Shown here: positions 1 to 5,299 of the stretch, piece by piece | How positions within the stretch are numbered: position 1 is the first letter of the stretch | Layout: the number at the start of each line of letters is the position of its first letter | Assembly: GCA_937901055.1 (NCBI GenBank) | Contig: CALCGO010000178.1 | Span: forward strand, 1-6,536 | DNA from: an uncultured Rhodobacterales bacterium | GTDB lineage: Bacteria; Pseudomonadota; Alphaproteobacteria; Rhodobacterales; Rhodobacteraceae | Length of the DNA: 6,536 nucleotides | Direction of reading: 5' to 3' | Translations under genes and position numbers: made by a program | Notes under the pieces: generated by a model | Database searches by the model: none | What the model saw: the letters and a program-made list of their open reading frames with translations, nothing else | Told to the model about the DNA's origin: nothing

Positions 1-543
1 CGAGTTGATGCCGTGGCGATATAACTCAGAAATGTAGGCGACGGACGCTTACGATCGACCCACTCGGGCATCCCCGTTCGTCCATGTTTCAATAAACTTC
101 ATATAGGGTATCAAGACCAAAAACAGCTCATTTTGTACACGCGCATTTTTGTGCAACGGCCCTTTAGCTAAAGCATTCGTTTACACGACTGCAGTGTAAC
201 CACTAATTTGCTCGATTTTGAACTTTACGAATTTAAGCTAAACTGTTCTATCCAATTGGCTATTTACGATTAGTAACACCAATTTGGAATTACTCGATTT
301 AACATTTTCCCTAGTTTTTGAAATGTTAACGGCGGAGTAAAGCCGGCCAATGTGTTGCACAAAAACTCATTATGAAAGTATAGCCTGTTGAAGCTGAGTA
401 TTTGCTGTGAATGAATCACTAACTTGATATGGATCAACGCATGCAAGTGATCGTCATGTAACAAACGATTCTACGTGGATTTGAAAATAGTGGGTTGAAT
501 CAGATTGGTACCAGCTCACGTAATATTAAAGAGGGATAATTAG
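1..543. other. AT-rich non-coding region upstream of the autotransporter gene
   Basis: I see no convincing gene here. Open frames are short and lack recognisable domains and ribosome binding sites. The stretch is visibly richer in A+T than the genes around it. It contains several symmetric sequences: a perfect 12-nt palindrome CTTTAGCTAAAG at 162-173, the palindrome CCAATTGG at 252-259 with a near copy CCAATTTGG at 279-287, a 9-bp inverted repeat at 299-329, and a 12-bp inverted repeat with arms at 146-157 and 354-365. A weak sigma-70-like pair, TTGCAC at 355-360 and TATAGC at 379-384 with an 18-nt spacer, could start a leader of about 150 nt for the downstream gene, but each hexamer matches consensus poorly. 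The region most likely holds the regulatory DNA of the autotransporter gene. Confidence 0.6.
299..329. repeat. Perfect 9-bp inverted repeat (hairpin or operator candidate)
   Basis: The arms are TTAACATTT at 299-307 and AAATGTTAA at 321-329, separated by 13 nt, with a possible extra T-G pair inside (308 and 320). A second, smaller dyad follows at once: CGGC at 330-333 and GCCG at 342-345. There is no T run after the arms, so a Rho-independent terminator is unlikely. It lies about 215 bases before the autotransporter start, so a regulator-binding site or a leader hairpin is possible. Function is not shown by the sequence. Confidence 0.4.
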
Positions 544-2832
544 ATGATTAAGCGATACGGGAAGTTAATGATGGCGACAGCGCCACTTGCTTTGATGACC
601 GCCTTGGCAACACCAACTAATGCTGGTGAAATTGTAGATTTCGGAGGAGTATTCGGTGAGGGGTACCTTTTCGCAGATATCACCGAGGGTGTTGCAGAGC
701 CCGGAATAAAAATCATTACTACCGATTTGAATAACGATGACTTCGCGACATCAAACGGCTTCTCGGCCTCTAATATTGACAACTGTTTGATGTCGAATCT
801 GGCCGCTGGCATCGAATGCGACGCTTCAGCAGGTGCAGGAAAGCGGATCAAAACTAATTTTACCGGTGATGATGGATTCGACTTACGGTTCTTAACCGCC
901 GATAGCTCAGGCGTTACCGAGTATTTCACTTATGGAAAAGCCACAAACCTATCTGGCGCGCGGTTAATGGGATATTCGCTTCAGATTGGAACCGGAACCG
1001 GTGAAGACTTTGCTTTGGCCACAGATCTGGATCTGTCCGATAACACTGGCGTTTTGTTTGATGCTCTTTCAACGCTCGACGCAACAGCCTTGGCATGGGA
1101 TGGCTTAGGTGGTGTGACGACAGGTCAGAATCCTTTACAGCGTACCTCATTGCCTGATGGCTTGTTTGGTGACGGTGGGCAAGAAGGAACCACTGGGTTC
1201 TTCGATCCGAACTCCGCAGGTTTTGTCTTAATCCAAAACGCCGACGGTACAATAATTGAAGCTACCGAATTGTTTGGCGCTGCGCATATTGCAGTATTTG
1301 GCGATGGCTTGCTTGATCGCGGTCAAATTCCGGACGGCTATTTCTATGACGATGATGGACTTGAGGAAACCGAAGGAATCTTGCTGGCATGGTATGATAA
1401 CCGCGCGGATTCTGGTGCTGGCGCTTGGGTATACGGCGACGGGATTATCGGAGAAACCAAAGGTGCGATTGTCGATCCAGTTGATCTGGCAGCATGGGAA
1501 GCAAACGCGGCTTACGAAGTTCTGGGGATCGAAGATCTATCCAACCTCAATCTAAACTTCTCGATTGATGTTGGCGATCTGGTGCTTGGCGAGTTTACTT
1601 TGCGCTTTACTCCAGTCTTTGCTGATATTGTTGAAGAAGCAGCATCTGATTATCAATTTGCTGTTGCTGGTTCGCTGGACGCTGCGAACATTCCATACCT
1701 GAATGCAGACACAGCATATCTAGGTACAATTTCGAGCATTATGGGTTTCGCCACACCAGAAGAGCGTCAATTGGCACTTGAAAGACAAGGGTATAGTTTC
1801 CTTGGTGCCTATAGCGAAGGTGCGCTAGGTTTGGCGCGGGCTCAAACGTCTGCTTTGGACCAAAGATTACAAGATTTACAGGTTGGCAACGGTGGTGCCA
1901 GCATGTCCAGTAGAGCCCCAGCGATGCTTGAGGAAGGCGATGACCTCGATGTTATCCTATCTTCCACTAGCATCGGTCTAGACTTTGCTGCTGGCGGCAA
2001 CCTCAATGGTTTCATTGAAGGTAGCATCGGCATGGGTACGTTCGATACAACGTTGAACTCGATTGGATATGACCTTGAAGACCTGAGTTTGACAGCTGGC
2101 ATCGACTATGGCCTCACCAATGGTTGGGTGCTTGGTGCATCAGTTGGATATGGCGCTAGCACAGCTACGATATTAGATGATCGCGGTTCGCTGGACACCA
2201 CTGCGATGGGCGGCATGCTGTATGCGATGTCGGAAATGGCCAACGGTGCGTACATCAATGGTATGGTGGGAATGTACGGTCTTGAGTACGACTCGGTTCG
2301 CTATGTTTCTTTAGGCGACAACACTTATTTGGCATCGACAACAGGAACCCAATTCGTTGCGGGTGTTTCCGGTGGTCTTAACTATGATCTGAGCGGATGG
2401 ACTGTTGGCCCTGTCGCTTCGGCCAAATTGATCTCTAGCGATGTCAATGGCTTTACCGAAACCGGCGGCGACCCTCTGAATGCAATTACAGTCGAAGACT
2501 TCACTGTTCAGACAACATTGCTTTCAATCGGGGTGCAGTCTTCAAAAGAGATCGAAACATCTAATGGTACATTTATCCCAAGCGTCAATTTGGCCTTTGT
2601 AAGTGAAACCACCGACTCCACGATAATCTCAACAGCCTTCGCCGAACTGCCTGCATTCGGCACACCGGTCGACGGACGGGGCGGTGAATATTTAGATTTG
2701 AATTTGGGCATGACGTATCTGTTAAATCGATCCGACGCAGGTACCACTGCACTTAACCTCGGTTACGAGGGGATTTTCGCAGGAACTTATGAATCCCACC
2801 GTGCTTCGGTTGGCGCACAGTTCACATTCTAA
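544..2832 (+). CDS. Autotransporter-type surface protein with C-terminal beta-barrel
   Basis: A 762-residue protein predicted to be secreted across the inner membrane and anchored in the outer membrane by its own barrel. Residues 1-27 form a Sec signal peptide: basic start (MIKRYGK), hydrophobic core, likely cleavage after TNA-27. Residues 28 to about 400 are an acidic passenger rich in D, G, N and T. It contains only two cysteines, C81 and C92, which could form a disulfide. Residues about 403-445 look helical (ERQLALERQGYSFL onward) and fit the linker that threads the barrel. From about 475 to 762 the sequence alternates polar and hydrophobic residues with aromatic and glycine girdles, as in autotransporter barrels, and ends in SVGAQFTF with a terminal Phe, the usual BAM signal. 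The ATG is preceded by GAGGG (531-535) at 8 nt. The gene stands alone. The passenger recalls secreted 'choice-of-anchor' families from memory only; no enzymatic motif was seen and its ligand is unknown. The barrel call is firmer than the passenger call. Confidence 0.85.
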   Translation: MIKRYGKLMMATAPLALMTALATPTNAGEIVDFGGVFGEGYLFADITEGVAEPGIKIITTDLNNDDFATSNGFSASNIDNCLMSNLAAGIECDASAGAGKRIKTNFTGDDGFDLRFLTADSSGVTEYFTYGKATNLSGARLMGYSLQIGTGTGEDFALATDLDLSDNTGVLFDALSTLDATALAWDGLGGVTTGQNPLQRTSLPDGLFGDGGQEGTTGFFDPNSAGFVLIQNADGTIIEATELFGAAHIAVFGDGLLDRGQIPDGYFYDDDGLEETEGILLAWYDNRADSGAGAWVYGDGIIGETKGAIVDPVDLAAWEANAAYEVLGIEDLSNLNLNFSIDVGDLVLGEFTLRFTPVFADIVEEAASDYQFAVAGSLDAANIPYLNADTAYLGTISSIMGFATPEERQLALERQGYSFLGAYSEGALGLARAQTSALDQRLQDLQVGNGGASMSSRAPAMLEEGDDLDVILSSTSIGLDFAAGGNLNGFIEGSIGMGTFDTTLNSIGYDLEDLSLTAGIDYGLTNGWVLGASVGYGASTATILDDRGSLDTTAMGGMLYAMSEMANGAYINGMVGMYGLEYDSVRYVSLGDNTYLASTTGTQFVAGVSGGLNYDLSGWTVGPVASAKLISSDVNGFTETGGDPLNAITVEDFTVQTTLLSIGVQSSKEIETSNGTFIPSVNLAFVSETTDSTIISTAFAELPAFGTPVDGRGGEYLDLNLGMTYLLNRSDAGTTALNLGYEGIFAGTYESHRASVGAQFTF

Positions 2833-2842
2833 ATTTGATGTG

Positions 2843-2864
2843 CTCCCGCTTTAACCGGCGGGGG
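2843..2864. terminator. GC-rich hairpin after the autotransporter gene
   Basis: Arms CTCCCGC (2843-2849) and GCGGGGG (2858-2864) can form 7 pairs, one of them U-G, around an 8-nt loop. It begins 10 nt after the stop codon, where a terminator is expected. No clear T run follows on either strand, so it may be a weak or factor-assisted terminator, or only an mRNA 3'-end stabiliser. It also lies between the + strand autotransporter and the - strand small frame at 2897-3028, so it could serve both convergent units. Confidence 0.45.
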
Positions 2865-2896
2865 TGCATTCACGATTTCCAAGATTATTGATGCTG

Positions 2897-3028
2897 TCAG
2901 GCTAAGTCTAAAAAGAAAAGACCAAAGGCCCCCGCTGACTTTACACTCTCAGCACTCGTTTTTACTTTGGATCGAGCAATTTTTACGGCATCACTGTCGA
3001 GTAACTTCGCCATATTTGGTTTAAGCAT
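2897..3028 (-). CDS. Possible 43-residue small protein, function unknown
   Basis: An open frame of 43 codons from an ATG at 3028-3026 to TGA at 2899-2897. The product starts MLKPNMAKLLDSDAVKIARS and is rich in K, A and S, with a hydrophobic end (AGAFGLFFLDLA). The composition looks like real coding sequence rather than an antisense shadow, and no gene lies opposite it. No good ribosome binding site is within 10 nt of either the first ATG or the second Met (residue 6), and an in-frame TGA lies four codons before the first ATG. It may therefore be the surviving C-terminal end of a decayed gene rather than a complete small gene. I do not recognise the family. It lies between the autotransporter and the zinc-finger frame, in the region that may belong to the integrase-bearing element. 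Confidence 0.35.
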   Translation of the reverse strand: MLKPNMAKLLDSDAVKIARSKVKTSAESVKSAGAFGLFFLDLA

Positions 3029-3122
3029 GATGGTGGTCTTTCACCCCGTGGGGCTTAGGAGTTTTGAATTTGTTAAACAGAAATGTGCTGTCATTTGCGA
3101 ATAGTGTTATTTGATCAGCTAA

Positions 3123-3335
3123 CTAGTCATGTATAGGCGCGGTTGTTCGGCATTGAGGAAACGACGAACAACCGAGAAACGGCTGATTATTCTGCCCGCT
3201 TCTAACAATCATCGTTCCCCGATTGCAGGTTGGGCATGTAGTGCCTTCGGATAAGATTACAGAAGTTGGTGCCGAAATACGCTTTCGAAAGAAATAGGAG
3301 CTGAGTTGGAGGAAAAAGAGCGAGAGATCGAACAT
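3123..3335 (-). pseudogene. Topoisomerase-type C4 zinc-finger ORF, probable gene fragment
   Basis: A 70-codon frame whose second half carries a clear topoisomerase-type C4 zinc finger: C34-P-T-C37, then FLGCSSFPQC with C56 and C62 (spacing C-x2-C-x18-C-x5-C). Such fingers occur in repeats at the C-terminus of bacterial topoisomerase I and as a single C-terminal module in some nucleases, helicases and other DNA-binding proteins. Here there is no catalytic domain. The first 30 residues (MFDLSLFFLQLSSYFF...) are Phe/Leu/Ser-rich and look like an antisense reading of the acidic + strand frame opposite, so the true coding part may only be the finger. The ATG follows directly on an in-frame TGA. 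After its TAG stop the same frame stays open for another 33 codons to a TAA at 3021-3023. I take it as the 3' remnant of a larger DNA-binding gene; a complete mini zinc-finger protein is the alternative. Confidence 0.45.
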
Positions 3336-3434
3336 TCAAAATATCTTCAATCTGACGAGTTCGACACAGGTGATGGCGATTTTCGATCAGACGCTGAACG
3401 CGAAGCTGGGATCCCTAAACGGGGATATTTTTAA
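3306..3434 (+). CDS. Possible 42-residue acidic peptide with TTG start
   Basis: A short frame reading LEEKEREIEHSKYLQSDEFD and ending IPKRGYF then TAA. The TTG at 3306 has AGGAG (3296-3300) at 5 nt, and a hairpin with a T run overlaps the stop codon. The first half is Glu/Lys/Arg-rich and would form a helix. The frame stays open upstream to a TAA near 3250, so this may equally be the C-terminal end of a broken gene. It overlaps the 5' part of the zinc-finger frame on the other strand, and at most one of them is real there. No family recognised. Kept because the composition is more protein-like than its antisense partner. Confidence 0.22.
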   Translation: MEEKEREIEHSKYLQSDEFDTGDGDFRSDAEREAGIPKRGYF

Positions 3435-3587
3435 TTCTATTATTGAAGCCTGCGTATCGCGCCTGACACACAACGTTTTCCCCATGACTTGATCATTACC
3501 TCTCGAAAGCGCTCGATAAGGGTAGAACAAAATATGGTTTTCACCATTTTTGGCAAGGATGTTGGAATAGCTTTCGGGAAAATGGAT
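3387..3587 (-). other. Unassigned open frame between integrase and zinc-finger ORF
   Basis: This covers most of the gap between the integrase stop and the zinc-finger frame. A 66-codon stretch on the - strand is open between two TGA stops and includes PESYSNILAKNGENHILFYP and later MGKTLCVRRDTQASIIELKI. The only in-frame ATG is at 3485-3483, which would give 32 residues. It is in the same reading frame as the zinc-finger ORF, separated from it by two TGA codons. Other frames are open over much of the same stretch too (a 49-codon - strand frame and a roughly 50-codon + strand one), so openness alone is weak evidence. I do not recognise any of these products. It may be the decayed 5' part of the gene that ended in the zinc finger, or simply non-coding. 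Confidence 0.25.
3411..3432 (+). terminator. Weak Rho-independent terminator candidate
   Basis: Stem ATCCC (3411-3415) and GGGAT (3422-3426) around a 6-nt loop, followed by ATTTTT (3427-3432). The stem is only 5 pairs, so the structure is weak, but the T run lies in the right place for + strand transcription. It overlaps the end of the small + strand frame ending at 3434. Confidence 0.35.
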
Positions 3588-3628
3588 TCAAAAGTTTAGT
3601 TCTTCAAGGCAAAGCCAGTAATACTAAC

Positions 3629-4894
3629 TTATTTAACGCCACCACCAAGTTCACCATAAAGAACCTCGAAGGTTCCCCGTACAATCTTCCTAAGGTCCCC
3701 TTCCTTCGCATAAACGCTGACCCCAATATCAGCCTTATTACTGTGACCAACCACAAGATTCCTCTCAGCCACAGGCACCCCTGCGTTCACCAAGGCAGAC
3801 ACGGCGTTCCGTCGAAAACTGTGCATGTCCCATTCAACATCACCGCCAAAGGTTTCAGTACGCAAACGCGTCAAAGCCTTGCCAACGTACCAGCTAGGCT
3901 TTCTGTCGTGTCCACCACGGTGCAACCTTGGGAATAACAGTCGATTGTTATCGTGAGAACTTGGCGTAACCGTAAGTGCAACTTTGAGGGCCTTCCTGAT
4001 CAACTTACATTCATTATCACCAACCAAGAATATTAGTCGGTCTCCTGCCTCTGTTTTTGTTCCAGTCAAGGAGAACGAAATGTAGTCTCCGTGATCTTTG
4101 ATTTGATCGCGGGTAAGAGAACAGATTTCGTTAAGGCGACAACCAGTTGCCCACAAGAGGCGAACAATGCAATCCATTTCACTTTGGTATTTCAAACCAC
4201 TGCTAGAATTAATGGCTTCTAAGAGCGCCTCTGCTTCATCCCTAGTGACAGGTCTCAGTCGCTTGGTCGTTTGCTTCACCCTCTTGGAGCCTGGCATGTG
4301 TGCATTGATACCATTGAACGGATTAGCCATATCTTGATCTACGTGACCCAAATGTCTGCAAACCTTCCAAAAAGAAGATAGCGTAATCATGTGGGTTTTG
4401 ATCGTTCTAGGTGACCTTGGTTTACCCGTTTGTTTACTTTCAGAGACCTTGAGAAACTCTAGGTAAGACTGAGCAAACTGGCGGTTGATTTGGGCAACAT
4501 TAATATCTTGGCTGTATTCTTCAAAGTGCTTTAATACTTGGTAATATCCAGCCTTCGTTGCCGCAGTAATACCATCACACATCTTGAGCCACACATAGGA
4601 GGCCTCAGAGACTCGTACAGCGGCACTAGTGCCTATTGGCTGCGTGTGTTCCGTTGACGCCTGAGTGACTCTCAGTGGACTCCTAAGGGCGTTTAAGCGT
4701 TGTGCTTCAAGTAGTTCAGTCTCAATAGCATATATCGCCTTGTGTTTTAGTCTTCTGGCTTCTGATAGTGAAGACGTTCCGAGCGACCTAACAATCTCTC
4801 GCTTACCGACGGATTCCCAATATTCTTTAGGTACACAGTAGCGGACTGAATAGTTTGCGCCGCGCTTAAATAGGTTGTCTTTTATCTTAACCAT
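3629..4894 (-). CDS. Tyrosine recombinase (phage/island-type integrase)
   Basis: A 421-residue site-specific DNA recombinase that would insert and excise an element by a covalent 3'-phosphotyrosine intermediate. Numbering from MVKIKDNLF: residues about 5-60 (NLFKRGANYSVRYCVP, then a SLGT / EARR stretch) match the N-terminal module common in such integrases (DUF6538-like, from memory). Residues about 90-195 fit the SAM-like core-binding domain. The catalytic domain shows R253 (ATGCRLNEI), K280 (GTKTEAG), H358 and R361 (HSFR), H384 (VVGHS) and nucleophile Y395 (VSVYAK), so the active site is complete. The ATG at 4894-4892 is chosen because AGGAGG lies 9 nt before it; the same frame stays open for 46 more codons but those run into the tRNA gene. 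The gene starts 71 nt beyond the tRNA-Gly 3' end on the same strand, which points to integration at that tRNA. Sampled G+C is near 48%, lower than glmU. No excisionase was recognised nearby. Confidence 0.95.
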   Translation of the reverse strand: MVKIKDNLFKRGANYSVRYCVPKEYWESVGKREIVRSLGTSSLSEARRLKHKAIYAIETELLEAQRLNALRSPLRVTQASTEHTQPIGTSAAVRVSEASYVWLKMCDGITAATKAGYYQVLKHFEEYSQDINVAQINRQFAQSYLEFLKVSESKQTGKPRSPRTIKTHMITLSSFWKVCRHLGHVDQDMANPFNGINAHMPGSKRVKQTTKRLRPVTRDEAEALLEAINSSSGLKYQSEMDCIVRLLWATGCRLNEICSLTRDQIKDHGDYISFSLTGTKTEAGDRLIFLVGDNECKLIRKALKVALTVTPSSHDNNRLLFPRLHRGGHDRKPSWYVGKALTRLRTETFGGDVEWDMHSFRRNAVSALVNAGVPVAERNLVVGHSNKADIGVSVYAKEGDLRKIVRGTFEVLYGELGGGVK

Positions 4895-4903
4895 ACGGTT
4901 GAA

Positions 4904-4909
4904 CCTCCT
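4904..4909 (-). promoter_or_regulatory. Consensus Shine-Dalgarno of the integrase gene
   Basis: AGGAGG on the - strand, 9 nt before the ATG at 4894-4892. It is a full match to the anti-Shine-Dalgarno sequence and fixes the integrase start, excluding the upstream in-frame TTG that lies inside the tRNA gene. Confidence 0.85.
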
Positions 4910-4965
4910 GAAAACTGTTACAAGAGCCTTAAGAAAAAACCGTAAGTTATTGATATTGTTGAATT

Positions 4966-5002
4966 TGGAGCGGGCGACGGGAATCGAACCCGTGTCATCA
5001 GC
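4966..5002. other. Probable attachment site in the 3' half of tRNA-Gly
   Basis: Tyrosine integrases encoded beside a tRNA usually recombine within the 3' half of that tRNA, and the element brings a copy that restores it. The interval given runs from the anticodon stem to the CCA end; the exact core cannot be fixed because no second copy is visible. The position and orientation of the integrase support it, but the claim is inferred rather than seen. Confidence 0.5.
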
Positions 5003-5039
5003 TTGGAAGGCTGAGGTCTTACCATTACACAACGCCCGC
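4966..5039 (-). tRNA. tRNA-Gly (anticodon UCC), CCA encoded
   Basis: A 74-nt tRNA gene reading codon GGA. The acceptor stem pairs GCGGGCG (5039-5033) with CGCCCGC (4976-4970), followed by discriminator U and an encoded CCA (4968-4966). The anticodon arm is TCAGC-CTTCCAA-GCTGA with anticodon UCC at 5007-5005. The T arm is ACGGG-TTCGATT-CCCGT. The D arm is GTGT-AATGGTA-AGAC and contains one G-G mismatch among its four pairs, which is tolerable. The gene appears intact, so any insertion next to it has kept the tRNA functional. The integrase gene follows on the same strand. Confidence 0.97.
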
Positions 5040-5050
5040 TCGGTGAACTT

Positions 5051-5079
5051 TCACTATTTCAACGCAGCCAGAACGTCAA
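5051..5079 (-). promoter_or_regulatory. Candidate promoter of tRNA-Gly
   Basis: On the - strand, TTGACG (5079-5074) is a good -35 element of the kind common in alphaproteobacterial stable-RNA promoters. The -10 is poor: AATAGT (5058-5053) with a 15-nt spacer or TAGTGA (5056-5051) with 17 nt. Transcription would start a few bases before the mature tRNA 5' end at 5039. Confidence 0.38.
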
Positions 5080-5114
5080 GAAGCTCAATCACTTTCATCC
5101 AACAATTCTCAAGC

Positions 5115-5135
5115 GAATTTTTAAGTTCAAAATTC
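5115..5135. repeat. AT-rich 7-bp inverted repeat
   Basis: GAATTTT (5115-5121) and AAAATTC (5129-5135) flank a 7-nt spacer. It lies between the tRNA-Gly promoter region and glmU, which are transcribed away from each other. It may be a protein-binding dyad or chance in AT-rich DNA; no T run marks it as a terminator. Confidence 0.25.
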
Positions 5136-5299
5136 AAAGGCTACGTGGTCAATTTGTGCCGGATGTGCGTGATTAACACCAAACCGTCCGAACCTGTTCG
5201 ATGCCTTTTGTAATACCCTGAAATCATTTGTTGCCCGAAGGGACTTTTGCCCGCCGATATTGACTGTTAAAAGACCTCAACTTATTTTCGGAGACACTC

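Noticed and set aside
37..44. GGCGACGG, matching 8 bases of the tRNA-Gly 3' end (4973-4980), as a possible second attachment site
   Set aside because: Only 8 bases match and the flanks do not align without gaps. Attachment repeats at tRNA genes are normally longer, so this is probably chance.
1..71. - strand open frame from an ATG at 71-69 running off the left edge (MPEWVDRKRPSPTFLSYI...)
   Set aside because: Only 23 codons are visible, with no clear ribosome binding site and no recognisable family. It could be the start of a neighbouring gene, but the window cannot show this.
270..464. 64-codon - strand frame upstream of the autotransporter gene
   Set aside because: It has no recognisable domain, is His/Leu/Phe-rich as expected from AT-rich non-coding DNA, and includes the inverted repeat at 299-329.
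3743..3937. + strand frame opposite the integrase C-terminus
   Set aside because: Antisense of the catalytic domain; the integrase motifs HSFR and VSVYAK lie in the other strand here, so this is a shadow.
4895..5032. In-frame N-terminal extension of the integrase from a TTG at 5032 (reads GSIPVARS within the tRNA)
   Set aside because: These 46 codons translate the tRNA-Gly gene itself and the spacer. A consensus AGGAGG directs the start to the ATG at 4894.
4875..5213. + strand frame with ATGIEPVSSAWKAEVLPLHN
   Set aside because: This is a familiar false protein produced by translating the antisense of a tRNA-Gly gene; the rest overlaps the integrase start and the intergenic spacer.
5260..5288. 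TTGACT and TATTTT with a 17-nt spacer as the glmU promoter
   Set aside because: The hexamers look good, but transcription would start near 5295, downstream of the GGAG ribosome binding site at 5290-5293, leaving the mRNA without it. The real promoter is more likely further upstream.
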